This document shows, in pieces, positions 44,251-53,702 of a DNA stretch of 64,000 nt. How positions within the stretch are numbered: the first letter of the stretch is position 1; the number at the start of each line of letters is the position of its first letter. The notes beneath the pieces were generated by a model. The model worked only from the letters and a program-made list of their open reading frames with translations. It was not told the origin of the DNA and ran no database searches. A program made the position numbers and the translations under genes. Origin of the DNA: Sphingobacterium bambusae (GTDB lineage Bacteria > Bacteroidota > Bacteroidia > Sphingobacteriales > Sphingobacteriaceae); assembly GCF_033955345.1 (NCBI RefSeq), contig NZ_CP138332.1, positions 4,340,001 to 4,404,000 on the forward strand, given 5' to 3'.

Positions 44251-44720
44251 ATATTGCAAAGGTTAGGTGTGTTCTGCGCATTTGATGACAAGCTATTAAC
44301 TATTCCCTTTTTTATTGCAGCTAGGGACGGACAGTCATCCGGATCAAAAAAGGTTTGTTCCGGATGGTAGGCACTGGGCAAATATGCAATCATGCGTATG
44401 TCCGTATTTTGCAAAGTGTTTCCATGTGCGACATCCGCTACGAAAATAGGGCGCGACGTTAGGCTTTCAAATAACTGCGCGTGCGTAATCTCCATATGGA
44501 GATATTTGTTTAATGCATAGGCATCAATTTGATAAATCAACCACCTATTGGTTGTTTCATCTCGATCTACCCAATCGATAATATAAAGGCTGTTGTCTTT
44601 GCGGTGCTGAAATAGCGTCATGAGGGAGCCTTCAAAATTGACTACATCGCCAATTCTGATCAAGTCCTCGTAGGACAAGCGTTCGCTATTGATGATTGAC
44701 AAACTCTCCATTATCTTCAA
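44247..44720 (-). CDS. Unknown protein, last gene of the MBL group
   Basis: The 157-residue protein has YEDLIRIGDVVNFEGSLMTL and YIIDWVDRDETTNRWLIYQI, a layout I loosely associate with DUF6575-type proteins (a beta-rich domain read before a helical one). No catalytic motif is visible. It follows the gene at 44726 after only 5 bases, so the two form a coupled pair. It ends tail-to-tail with mcrC, sharing four bases. Confidence 0.55.
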   Translation of the reverse strand: MKIMESLSIINSERLSYEDLIRIGDVVNFEGSLMTLFQHRKDNSLYIIDWVDRDETTNRWLIYQIDAYALNKYLHMEITHAQLFESLTSRPIFVADVAHGNTLQNTDIRMIAYLPSAYHPEQTFFDPDDCPSLAAIKKGIVNSLSSNAQNTPNLCNI

Positions 44721-44725
44721 ATATA

Positions 44726-45169
44726 TTAAATATTTGTTTTACTTTGCAGGTCAACCCCTTCATACTCGTGGAATGTAAAATGACCGCTAGATGAATGATG
44801 ATCGCCCTTTAAGCCGTCTTCCTTGTCTAATCCCAGTAGAGCAATTTTGCTGCCATATTCTTCTTGTTTTCTTTCTCGTTCAGCAGACCTAAATTTATCG
44901 ATAAGCTTTCTATATTTTGCCGCGGCCAAAGCCAAACTGCTAAACATCGAAAGACCATAGCCTTTACACATAAGGTCGTTTTCGTCCAGTACTCGCTGTG
45001 GAGGTGTTTTGATGATATTGAGGGGTAAAAAGGCTGTTTCATCCATCGGGTCTTTTTCCCAACGGTAGGCGTCCATCGTTACTTCTTTGTATTCCGTTGC
45101 ACAAGGGCAATCTGGAAACTTACGTAGATAATCAAGATATTTCAGTTTTCTACCAGCTATTGTTTTCAT
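44726..45169 (-). CDS. Unknown protein, coupled to the gene at 44247
   Basis: The 147-residue protein has a cysteine pair (PDCPC) near residue 20, several Lys/Arg-rich helices and an acidic, His-rich end (DHHSSSGHFTFHEYEG). It has no signal peptide. I recognise no family. It is followed after 5 bases by the 44247 gene and preceded by the EF-Tu-domain-like gene, all on the minus strand, so it is likely part of one operon with the MBL and HNH genes. Confidence 0.5.
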   Translation of the reverse strand: MKTIAGRKLKYLDYLRKFPDCPCATEYKEVTMDAYRWEKDPMDETAFLPLNIIKTPPQRVLDENDLMCKGYGLSMFSSLALAAAKYRKLIDKFRSAERERKQEEYGSKIALLGLDKEDGLKGDHHSSSGHFTFHEYEGVDLQSKTNI

Positions 45170-45250
45170 GTCATAATTTGGTTTTTCTAATATACCGATA
45201 AAAATTCAGGAAAATAGCGAAAAATGAAATGCTTATAGCATCTTGCGTCG

Positions 45251-45748
45251 CTACATAATGGTCGCCTCTCCAATTAATACCGAGCCCTCGTGCAGCCACC
45301 ACAGGCGCCCTTTCGTCAAAAGCCCTTCCAGTTCTGGCGTCGCTATAAAGCGAATGGTCAGCAGCCTTTCCTCGCCAGGCATCAGCAGTTCCGCATCATC
45401 AAATAGCAGTTCGCCTATATACATGGTGCCTATTTTTCCTTCGGCGGTATAAGCAAACACATGGTTAGGGCGGTAGCCAGATATCAAGCCGGTTTTTCGT
45501 CCGCCTTCTTCGGTAGGCTTTAGCCGCACCCTCGCTTTAACAATCAACAAGCTTGTCGTGGTAGCATCAAATGCTTTAATACTCGCCAAGGTAAACTTAT
45601 CATAGGCCATCACATCAAATACCTTCGATGCACCGGTATCCAGCCATCGCTTATACACCAACGTTCCGTTAATATAGAGATATAGCTCGTTTTCTTTTAC
45701 TTCCTTGTGGATCATTTGCCTTAGTTCTTTATCGGTGTTTCGATGCAT
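45251..45748 (-). CDS. Protein with EF-Tu domain III-like C-terminal part
   Basis: The 165-residue protein carries KARVRLKPTEEGGRKTGLIS, then GYRPNHVF, and later MPGEERLLTIRF and LHEGSVLIGEATIM. These match the last beta-barrel domain of elongation factor Tu (EEGGRKTP..SGYRPQ, MPGD, REGGRTVGAG). No GTPase domain is present. It could mimic or shield EF-Tu, a known target of phage-sensing proteases, but that is inference. It lies 81 bases before the 45169 gene start and 164 bases after the MBL gene. Confidence 0.65.
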   Translation of the reverse strand: MHRNTDKELRQMIHKEVKENELYLYINGTLVYKRWLDTGASKVFDVMAYDKFTLASIKAFDATTTSLLIVKARVRLKPTEEGGRKTGLISGYRPNHVFAYTAEGKIGTMYIGELLFDDAELLMPGEERLLTIRFIATPELEGLLTKGRLWWLHEGSVLIGEATIM

Positions 45749-45912
45749 TTTTTTGATGCAGAGGTTACAGCCTGCTGAATGCAGATGTTTTTCCTAGGCG
45801 TTCAGTCTACCTCAATACGCTCCCTTCCCCGCCACACAATGGCGCACCCCACCCCTAGGGTCATCCATAGCATCTTTTATTTTTCGGTCTTGACTCGAAT
45901 TTGTTTCCGCGT

Positions 45913-47202
45913 TCAACTAGTAACTTCGGATGCCGCTTCTTTGCATACATTAATCTCAACATCGACTCTGTTAAATTGTGTGTTGGGTAGAAAGTTTATT
46001 GACAATGTATCAATTATGCTTGGGTGCGGATGACCATATCTATTCCCCACACCGAAATTGCATACCGCCATGGGGCAACATGCTTCTCCTTCGACAGGTA
46101 TATTAAAAAACTTAGAAAATCTTGTAGATGACCAGTTTGCTTTTGCTCCATGATGAGGGATCTGAATTATGGCCATAGTTTCAGATTTTTTGGAGATCCT
46201 GACTGGGAATTTGATAGGATTATTTTTTGGATTTATAGACGTGTCGCCCATTAGTAAAGTTCCGACGTGATTCTCAGTGTTTCCGGTGTAGTAATATTTA
46301 CCATAGGCGAAGCCTACTATATTGTTTTCTACGGAAATCGAACATGTTGAAGTATTATTTTTGATTAATATCGGTCCGTGGTATAAAACCAAGCCATGGC
46401 AATTTACTTCACCAATCAATTTTTCATAACATTCGTGTGCAAACTTTCGATTGTTTAGGATCAATTGTTTTAAGGATACTGTTTTAAAATCTTTGACTTT
46501 TTTTCGCAACGCAGTTTTAAACAATCTAATCTTGCTGTCGTCAACCTTTAGTCTATGTGGAATGAATTCCCAATGATCATCAAGTGCTATGTACGCATTG
46601 TTTTTTAAAACCTCACTGATTCCAGTAGTACCTATATCATTTCGTGAGGTTGCCGTTACAACTACGTCATCGACTCCAATATTAGATTGCTGTGCATTCT
46701 CATCTCCATCATCTTCATCTGTAATGTATATGATTGTAGCATCATTATTTCTGTTTCGTAAAAGACTGGCAGGGTCTTGAATAAAAAGATTGTATTCTTC
46801 AATGGATAGCAACTCTTCATCTTCATCACTCTGCGAAGTATAGGATACGGATGCCAATGTTATGGCTTTAAGCTCATCGTCCAAATACGGAAGCACGATA
46901 AGTTTTACCTCGAATAGCATCAATAACTTTTTCAAACCAGATACATGGTCGTAATCCAAATGCGAAATAAATAGAATGTCGATGACTTTCCTCGCTTTCT
47001 TTGTAAATGAAGGGTATTTTTCAAAAAAAGCGATTTCATCGGATAAGCTTTTGGTGTTCCCGCTAACATTTTTACTTGTGCCACAATCGTAAACTATTGT
47101 GTAAATTTTCTTTTTTTCAATATTAAAGATCCTGCCTCCATAGAAGCACCCTTGCCCCGCTTTAAAAAATGTAAATTTCGACTCTATTATTTTTTTGGTC
47201 AT
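45913..47202 (-). CDS. MBL-fold metallo-hydrolase (ComEC-like)
   Basis: The 429-residue protein has the metal motif SHLDYDHVSG (H81, D83 context, D85, H86) and a second signature IPHHGAKANWS. GTLLMGDTSI and SVENN segments are also typical of MBL hydrolases. A ~100-residue acidic insert (~115-220) is unusual. Likely a cytoplasmic nuclease or phosphodiesterase. It lies 87 bases downstream of the HNH nuclease on the same strand and is probably co-expressed with it. Substrate unknown. Confidence 0.78.
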   Translation of the reverse strand: MTKKIIESKFTFFKAGQGCFYGGRIFNIEKKKIYTIVYDCGTSKNVSGNTKSLSDEIAFFEKYPSFTKKARKVIDILFISHLDYDHVSGLKKLLMLFEVKLIVLPYLDDELKAITLASVSYTSQSDEDEELLSIEEYNLFIQDPASLLRNRNNDATIIYITDEDDGDENAQQSNIGVDDVVVTATSRNDIGTTGISEVLKNNAYIALDDHWEFIPHRLKVDDSKIRLFKTALRKKVKDFKTVSLKQLILNNRKFAHECYEKLIGEVNCHGLVLYHGPILIKNNTSTCSISVENNIVGFAYGKYYYTGNTENHVGTLLMGDTSINPKNNPIKFPVRISKKSETMAIIQIPHHGAKANWSSTRFSKFFNIPVEGEACCPMAVCNFGVGNRYGHPHPSIIDTLSINFLPNTQFNRVDVEINVCKEAASEVTS

Positions 47203-47289
47203 ATTGGATAATGTTAGGAGATCTAATTTATAGTATTATTTGGAATATCACTATTTCCATAGAAATATTTTTTCTAAAAAATATCCTCC

Positions 47290-48198
47290 TTAATACCCAA
47301 ACTTCCGTCTATGCTCCCATAGGTTCTCTAGAGCCGGATGATGTTCAACATTATCCGGTAATCGAATGCTAATACCCTCAAGTTGTCGAAGATTAAACAC
47401 CGATCGGTCGTTTTCAACAAAATTTTTGTTGACTAGAACGGTGTAGTTGTCAGATAGGGAGATAAGACCCCGGTCGAAGGCACGATGCAAGTTAGGGCAA
47501 AGAGCAATACCGTTACCGAGCGTATCATTGTATCCCTCCGAAAAAGGTACGATGTGGCATGCATCGATCATGGATGCAGTAGTCAGCGCATCGACGCGCA
47601 TACCCGATATCGCACAGGTGTTATGGTAAATACGTGGTATCTCTCGTTTAAATAGCCCGCTGCGCACGTACACTTCCTCTTGGTAGCTTTCTGTGCTAAG
47701 TTGCCGTTTTAGTTCAACGAGGTTCTGCTGATATGCAGTAGCAGATTCATTCAGCATATGTGCCGTAGCAACAGGTGGCTCGTATAAGTTTACCCGACCC
47801 ATTGCTGCTTCTGGAAAGTAAGCCGTGAGAAGCACATCGCGGAGTACAGCACGGTTTTCTGGTATGCACAGAAGATCAGCTAAATCGCGATCAATAATAG
47901 CATAGCGCAGCGCTGTGTTTAGATTGGTAAAGCTACGCATGGAAGATTTCGATTCAACCCAAAGCTCACAACCAGGATTAGCAACTAATGTCCAAAAAGG
48001 TTCCGATCGCATATGATAAAAAGGAAGTGCAAAGATGGGGTCATGCTTTGTAACGACGAGGGTAGCCCAAAGAGCTTTAAAAGTAGCGACAAGCTGCGGT
48101 TCTATAGAAATATGTTCATCAAAAAACAATCCCTGTTCAAACTGCTCGATAATGCTTAGCAGCAGTATTGGTTTGTGGGGAGCACCACCATTTTTCAT
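47290..48198 (-). CDS. HNH endonuclease with putative phosphorothioate (sulfur)-binding domain
   Basis: Residues ~1-150 start with NGGAPHKPILLLSIIEQFEQ, followed by FALPFYHMRSEPFWTLV. This is the pattern of the sulfur-binding domain of ScoMcrA-like enzymes that read phosphorothioate DNA. The C-terminal part has an HNH_2 motif: CHIVPFSEGYNDTLGNG then IALCPNLHRAFD, near residues 212-240. It is divergent from sspA, with a 240-base shared promoter region. It is probably a PT-dependent restriction enzyme; the binding-domain call rests on motif reading only. Confidence 0.78.
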   Translation of the reverse strand: MKNGGAPHKPILLLSIIEQFEQGLFFDEHISIEPQLVATFKALWATLVVTKHDPIFALPFYHMRSEPFWTLVANPGCELWVESKSSMRSFTNLNTALRYAIIDRDLADLLCIPENRAVLRDVLLTAYFPEAAMGRVNLYEPPVATAHMLNESATAYQQNLVELKRQLSTESYQEEVYVRSGLFKREIPRIYHNTCAISGMRVDALTTASMIDACHIVPFSEGYNDTLGNGIALCPNLHRAFDRGLISLSDNYTVLVNKNFVENDRSVFNLRQLEGISIRLPDNVEHHPALENLWEHRRKFGY

Positions 48199-48405
48199 GT
48201 CTCGTTTTAGTTTTTGAAAGCAGTGTATGTATTAGGAGAGTCTGTCGATCATGCCGTGTATATTTATCGATAAGCAAGATATATAGTTTTTTACACACAG
48301 TCAACTCCAAAAATGTTGCTTTACTAAAATATTGAGTATTAGCCATCCTGCAGATACTCGTTAATTTAGACGTATCATGACATATCATATTCGATATATA
48401 AAGGT

Positions 48406-48413
48406 TATATTTG
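48406..48413 (+). promoter_or_regulatory. -7 box of the sspABCD operon
   Basis: TATATTTG is a perfect TAnnTTTG match 24 bases before the sspA start codon. No good -33 box is visible, so an activator may be needed. Confidence 0.6.
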
Positions 48414-48437
48414 TCTACAATTAAAGCGACAAGCTTC

Positions 48438-49577
48438 ATGCAAAACGACTTCATTTATCTCGATAATAACGCGACTACTCCGTTAGACCCTAGGGTTTTA
48501 GCGAGTATGATGCCATATTTGACGGATATGTTTGGCAATGCAGCAAGTAGCCATAAAATGGGTCGGCAGATCAAGACAGCTGTAGAGCAGGCTCGCGGTC
48601 AGGTAGGGGAGTTGCTAGATGTCAACGAAGAAGATATTTACTTCACGGCTGGCGCAACCGAGGCTATTAACATCGCTTTACAAGGTATCCCTGCTAGAGC
48701 GGGACAGGCCAAGCATATCATTACAGTGCAAACGGAGCATCCTGCCGTGCTAGATACCTGCAGGTATTTGGAAACCATAGGCGTTGAAGTCACTTACCTT
48801 TCGGTAGATGACACAGGGTTGATTGATTTCGAAGAGCTAAAACAAGCTTTTCAGGACAACACCGTACTGGTATGCGTGATGTTTGTTAACAACGAGACCG
48901 GTGTTATACAAGATTTGACCAAAATAGCGGATATCGCACATGAGCGTGGTGCACTCTTCATGACCGACGCAACACAAGGCGTGGGCAAGTTTCCGCTATA
49001 TGTACCTGGCAAGATAGATATTTTGGCGTTCTCCGCGCATAAGTTTTATGGACCAAAAGGCATTGGCGGTTTATATGTCAATCCATATGTGCGTTTAAAA
49101 TCCTTAGTTTACGGTGGTGGGCACGAGCGCGGTTTGCGCAGTGGCACACTAAACGTTTCCGGAATTGTAGGCTTGGGTAAGGCGGCTGAAATTGCGCAGC
49201 AAGAGATATTAAGGGATGAAGGGCGTATCAGTCAACTGCGCGCACAGCTGGAAGAAGCGCTTTTGCAGATACCGGGAACGCGAATAAATGGTGCTGTTGA
49301 AAATCGACTATCGTCTACCAGTAACATCTGTTTCGATGGGGTAGACAACGAGGCTATGTTGTTAGGGCTAAAAGATATTTGCGTATCCAACGGCTCCGCT
49401 TGCCATTCCCTCGTTATGGAACCATCACATGTGTTGTTGGCCATGGGCTTAACGAAAGAACAAGCAAATTCTTCCATCCGGTTTAGTTTAGGTCGGTTTA
49501 ATACCGAGGAAGAAATCAAACATACCGCGGATGCGGTAAGCAATGCCGTGGCTCGACTACGCGCAATGGCTTTCTAA
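48438..49577 (+). CDS. sspA: Cysteine desulfurase of the phosphorothioation system (SspA/DndA-like)
   Basis: The frame is open from 48411, but ATG 48438 (MQNDFIYLDNNATTPLD) gives the canonical start. At 380 residues it has the IscS/NifS layout: PLP lysine in FSAHKFYGPKGIGG and active cysteine in SNGSACHS. It provides the persulfide sulfur for DNA phosphorothioation, loaded onto the SspD-like protein. It is first in a four-gene run with gaps of 17, -14 and 6 bases. The context separates it from housekeeping IscS. Confidence 0.9.
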   Translation: MQNDFIYLDNNATTPLDPRVLASMMPYLTDMFGNAASSHKMGRQIKTAVEQARGQVGELLDVNEEDIYFTAGATEAINIALQGIPARAGQAKHIITVQTEHPAVLDTCRYLETIGVEVTYLSVDDTGLIDFEELKQAFQDNTVLVCVMFVNNETGVIQDLTKIADIAHERGALFMTDATQGVGKFPLYVPGKIDILAFSAHKFYGPKGIGGLYVNPYVRLKSLVYGGGHERGLRSGTLNVSGIVGLGKAAEIAQQEILRDEGRISQLRAQLEEALLQIPGTRINGAVENRLSSTSNICFDGVDNEAMLLGLKDICVSNGSACHSLVMEPSHVLLAMGLTKEQANSSIRFSLGRFNTEEEIKHTADAVSNAVARLRAMAF

Positions 49578-49594
49578 TTGAATAAGTAGTATCA

Positions 49595-50470
49595 ATGGGG
49601 AAATTATCATTTTCAGGGCACGAAACCTTTTCGTGCAAGATATATTGGCTTAAAAAAGGCTATGACCTTGTCAAAGCAGGTAAAAGGTTTACCGACGATG
49701 ATGCGGTTGTAGCGCTTGGCGTGGGCAAAAATATGGTTACTTCCATTCGCTTCTGGTTAAAGGCTTTTGATATAGTCGACGAGGAAGATCAAGTAACCTC
49801 GTTTGCTGATTTTATTTTTGCTGATGGTGGCGTTGATCCCTACTTGGAAGACACGCTAACCTTGTGGTTATTGCATTATCAACTCGTCAAGAAAGAAAAA
49901 GCTTCTATCTATAACATGGTGTTTAATCAATTTCGTCGGGAACGTACAGAGTTTACAAAAGAGCACCTCAAGCGTTTTTTAAATCGGGTGATTCTTGAAG
50001 AAAAAGCGACATTCAGTTCAGCTACGTTGGATTCCGATATAAAGGTTTTTCTAGCGAATTATGTCAACCAGAAATCCTCCGAAATAGAAGAGTCCTATAA
50101 CAGCATCTTGCAAGAATTGGCTTTGGTTACAAGCTTTAAGCAACTGGATCAAGATGGTCATCTTTTAGATTGGTATCAGTTTGATCTGCAACCCAAGCAG
50201 CTGCCTATAGAGTTGCTCTTGTTTGTTGTTTTGGATAATCCTACCTATGGGCAGAGCATCAGTTTGTCTCATTTGGCAAACGATCCATCGTCTTTGGGTA
50301 ATATTTTCTTGTTGACCGAAGGTAGCTTGGTCAGCCTATTAAAAGACATACCAAGTAAGTATGCTACCTATACAGAAACGGCCGGTAATCAAGTGTTGCA
50401 GTTAAAGAGCAAGCTTGATAAATATAAAATTCTCAAAAATTATTTTGCTCAGTCCTATGCAAACATTTAG
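49595..50470 (+). CDS. sspB: DUF4007 protein, SspB-like DNA nickase
   Basis: The 291-residue protein begins LSFSGHETFSCKIYWLKKGY, the DUF4007 signature, followed by VALGVGKNMVTSIRFWLKAF, a helix-turn-helix-like stretch. SspB of Ssp systems carries this domain and nicks DNA at the modification site. Its end overlaps the start of the ATPase gene by 14 bases, so translation is coupled. Confidence 0.88.
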   Translation: MGKLSFSGHETFSCKIYWLKKGYDLVKAGKRFTDDDAVVALGVGKNMVTSIRFWLKAFDIVDEEDQVTSFADFIFADGGVDPYLEDTLTLWLLHYQLVKKEKASIYNMVFNQFRRERTEFTKEHLKRFLNRVILEEKATFSSATLDSDIKVFLANYVNQKSSEIEESYNSILQELALVTSFKQLDQDGHLLDWYQFDLQPKQLPIELLLFVVLDNPTYGQSISLSHLANDPSSLGNIFLLTEGSLVSLLKDIPSKYATYTETAGNQVLQLKSKLDKYKILKNYFAQSYANI

Positions 50471-53400
50471 TTTTTCCCCATCCGTAAACATTATTCGTGA
50501 TAAGGATCGAGAGATTAACTATATCCGAACCATAAACGGGCAACTTGCCTTCGAACAGATTGTCGAGACAGCCAATTCCGGCGCGCGTGCGTTTACTATT
50601 ATCGGTGCCTATGGTAGCGGTAAGTCTGTTTTTCTATGGGCGCTAGAGCGCGCACTTAAAGGAGATGCCAAATTTTTCGACCATTTTGATTACTTTCTAA
50701 GAGGATATTCCTCTTATGAGTTTTTAAATATCGTGGGCGAGTTTGAATCGTTAGAGAAAGTCATGGCCAAGGAGTTGCATTGTAAGCAGCAGGAGGTAAT
50801 TGAAGCATTTCAAACGAAAGCAAATGCTCTTCGTGCAAATGGGCAAGCCTTATTGGTTCGTATCGACGAGTTTGGAAAGTTTTTGGAATATGCTGCTAAA
50901 AGTGCAAACCCCGAAGCTGATTTCTACTTCCTACAGCGTTTGTCCGAGTTTGTAAACGATCCCAAAGGCAATGTTATTCTCATCACTACATTGCACCAAG
51001 ATTTTTCGGCATATGCTTTTCATCTATCTGAATCGCAGCGCAACGAATGGATCAAGGTAAAAGGGCGGTTTAAGGAAATAGCGTTTAACGTTCCTGCAGA
51101 GCAGCTGCTATTAGTAGCGGCAGAACGACTGTTTGTACAAGATCGTAAGTGGGTTCAACCCGGTTTGCAAGATGTATTCCAATTAGTCAAGCGCGCTAAA
51201 GCCTTCCCGTTAAACGATTATTTGACGGAAGAAATGGCCAGTAAACTCTTTCCTTTAGATATTCTATCGGGAAGTGTGCTTACCCTTGCTTTGCAACGCT
51301 ATGGGCAAAATGAACGTTCCCTTTTTACGTTTTTAGATTCAGATGATCATAAAGGCATACAGCAATTTGAACAAGACGAGCATGCACGGTATTTTAACCT
51401 AGTCCACGTTTTTGATTATTTGCGCTACCATTACTACGTAGTCATCACAGCGCCAAATCATCCTAATTTCCGGAACTGGCAACTCATGCTGGATTCATTG
51501 GAAAAAGCCGAGGGCTTGTTTGAAGGTGAAGAACTCCAGCAAGCCTTAGGCATTATCAAATCTGTTGGACTGCTTACTTTGTTCGCGCGAAAATCCATGC
51601 TGATTGACGAACAGTTTATATTGGACTACCTACAGTTTACCATGGATTACGATGCTACAGTGGTATTACGTAGATTGCAAGGTTTTGGTATCATACGCTT
51701 CAGAAAGCATGATCAACGATTTGTACTATTCGAAGGCACCGATGTGGATATCGATGAAGCCATAGAGCTCGCTAGAACGGAGATTTCGAAGGTGACCAGT
51801 ATCAGTCAACGTTTGAATAAGCTCTTTTCATTTCCTGCTATTTTAGCGAAACAGCATTATCTAGAAACGGGCACGCCGCGTTATTATGAATTTGTTTTAT
51901 CTGACGAGCCCATATCGATGGTACCAAAAGGGGAGGTCGATGGCTATATAAACTTAGTGTTTTCCAGTACCTGCACAGAAGATACTATTCGATTAATTTC
52001 TGCTGATCAAGATGAGGCTGTCATCTATGTTTACTACAAGCATACTGCAGAGATCGCAGAACTTTTAGCGTATACCGAGCAAGTCGAAATTGCCCGTAAG
52101 AAGCATGAAGGCGATCGTGTTGCGGTAAGGGAACTGAATGGCATACTAAGATATCAGGCTGATCTATTGAAAAAAACGGTGATGGAGAGTCTTAAACGGT
52201 TGGATCATAGTCAGATCAGTCTCTATTACAATGGTGAGGATTTGCACCACAAGGTAGGCAATTGGGGCCAACTCAATAGTTACTTGAGTAAAGTTGCAGC
52301 TAGCGTGTATGAGCATGCACCGCGATATGCTAACGAGATGGTTAATAAAAGTAAACTATCTGCTGCTATTTCTACCGCTCGAAGAACTTTACTCGCCAAC
52401 CTAATAGAGCGGGAGCCGGAAGAGGCATTGGGATATGCAGCTCAGCTCTTTCCGCCAGATAAAACCATCTATCTGTCCTTGCTGAAGGAACAAGGTTTCC
52501 ATAAGCAGGCCGGGGAAAGTTGGCAGCTAATGGAACCTACCGCGGATAGTTTTCAGCCTGTGTGGAAAGAATTCCTCCAGTTTTTAGAAGCGAGCAAGCA
52601 AACAAAACGACCTTTGCAGGAATTTGTAGATATCGTTTCCAAACGTCCCTACAAGATCAAGAAAGGTTTGTTAGATTTCCTTTTGCCGTTGTTTTTACTG
52701 GTGCGGAGAGAGAGCTTCGCCCTCTATCATGAGGGGAACAAATTTATTCCAAATATCTCCGTGGATACCTTAGATCTTTTGATCCGAAAGCCGCAAGATT
52801 ACAGTGTAAAAGCATTTCACGTGGAAGGCATCCGCCTAGATGTCTTTAACAATTACCGTGAACTCTTGAGTCAAGCCACTGCAGACGAGCTTTCAAACAA
52901 GAGCTTTATCAATACCATTGTGCCCTTTCTTACGTTCTACAAAGACCTCTCTGCTTACGCAAAGCAAACAAAGGGGATAACCAAGGAAGCGCAGCGCCTT
53001 CGCGATGCTATTTCGAAGGCTACCGATCCCGAAAAATCCTTTTTCGAAGATTTTCCACAAGCATTGGGGTATAGCATTTCCGAATTAAATGAAGCACCGG
53101 CAAAGCTAGAGAGCTATTTTGACGAATTGCGCCGCAGCATCAAAGAAATACAGACTGCTTACGAAGCTTTGCTCGAACGCTTTGAGGATTACATGCGTAG
53201 AGAGATCTTGGGCATTTCTGATGCAGTATCCTTCGAAGAATGGAGAGCTGCCTTGCAAACACGGTTTGCAAAGGCAAGACGCGATCTATTGCCGCCACAA
53301 TTGAAGACTTTCTTGATGCGTATCAATTCGCCGTTAGACGATAAGCAGGCTTGGCTAAATTCGGTATCGCAGGCTGTTATTGGAAAGTCATTAGATAATG

Positions 53401-53696
53401 TGCAGGATTTTGAAGAAGATATCTTACACCGCAAGTTTAAAGATTTTGTAGAAGATCTCGATAACTTTACAGATATATTGGCTGCTACCGATGCTACAGA
53501 TATCGATCACACCTTTAAAGTGCAGGTAACAAATGTGCAATCGGGCTCCAATAGCCGCATTGTCAAAGTAAATCAAGAAAAGCTTAAAGAGGCCGCTAAG
53601 AAACAGGAAAAGTTAATGAAGGCATTGACGGATGATAAAAATTTAAATATCTTTATCTTAACGCGGCTCTTGGACGAGCAACTTAAAAACGACTAA
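50457..53696 (+). CDS. sspC: P-loop ATPase, SspC-like
   Basis: The frame opens at 50415, but ATG 50457 (MQTFSFSPSVNIIRDKDREI) is preferred because it overlaps sspB by the common short overlap. Walker A GAYGSGKS lies at residues 50-57 and a Walker B-like LLVRIDEFGKFLEY near 143. The remaining ~900 residues are helical, with a coiled-coil-like end (KLKEAAKKQEKLMKAL). It should power DNA opening or scanning during phosphorothioation. Confidence 0.85.
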   Translation: MQTFSFSPSVNIIRDKDREINYIRTINGQLAFEQIVETANSGARAFTIIGAYGSGKSVFLWALERALKGDAKFFDHFDYFLRGYSSYEFLNIVGEFESLEKVMAKELHCKQQEVIEAFQTKANALRANGQALLVRIDEFGKFLEYAAKSANPEADFYFLQRLSEFVNDPKGNVILITTLHQDFSAYAFHLSESQRNEWIKVKGRFKEIAFNVPAEQLLLVAAERLFVQDRKWVQPGLQDVFQLVKRAKAFPLNDYLTEEMASKLFPLDILSGSVLTLALQRYGQNERSLFTFLDSDDHKGIQQFEQDEHARYFNLVHVFDYLRYHYYVVITAPNHPNFRNWQLMLDSLEKAEGLFEGEELQQALGIIKSVGLLTLFARKSMLIDEQFILDYLQFTMDYDATVVLRRLQGFGIIRFRKHDQRFVLFEGTDVDIDEAIELARTEISKVTSISQRLNKLFSFPAILAKQHYLETGTPRYYEFVLSDEPISMVPKGEVDGYINLVFSSTCTEDTIRLISADQDEAVIYVYYKHTAEIAELLAYTEQVEIARKKHEGDRVAVRELNGILRYQADLLKKTVMESLKRLDHSQISLYYNGEDLHHKVGNWGQLNSYLSKVAASVYEHAPRYANEMVNKSKLSAAISTARRTLLANLIEREPEEALGYAAQLFPPDKTIYLSLLKEQGFHKQAGESWQLMEPTADSFQPVWKEFLQFLEASKQTKRPLQEFVDIVSKRPYKIKKGLLDFLLPLFLLVRRESFALYHEGNKFIPNISVDTLDLLIRKPQDYSVKAFHVEGIRLDVFNNYRELLSQATADELSNKSFINTIVPFLTFYKDLSAYAKQTKGITKEAQRLRDAISKATDPEKSFFEDFPQALGYSISELNEAPAKLESYFDELRRSIKEIQTAYEALLERFEDYMRREILGISDAVSFEEWRAALQTRFAKARRDLLPPQLKTFLMRINSPLDDKQAWLNSVSQAVIGKSLDNVQDFEEDILHRKFKDFVEDLDNFTDILAATDATDIDHTFKVQVTNVQSGSNSRIVKVNQEKLKEAAKKQEKLMKALTDDKNLNIFILTRLLDEQLKND

Positions 53697-53702
53697 ATAC
53701 AG

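Noticed and set aside
48438..49577. Housekeeping IscS/NifS desulfurase
   Set aside because: The fold is the same, but it is in an operon with DUF4007, a P-loop ATPase and a PP-loop sulfurtransferase and there are no iscU or iscA genes nearby, so a phosphorothioation role is more likely.
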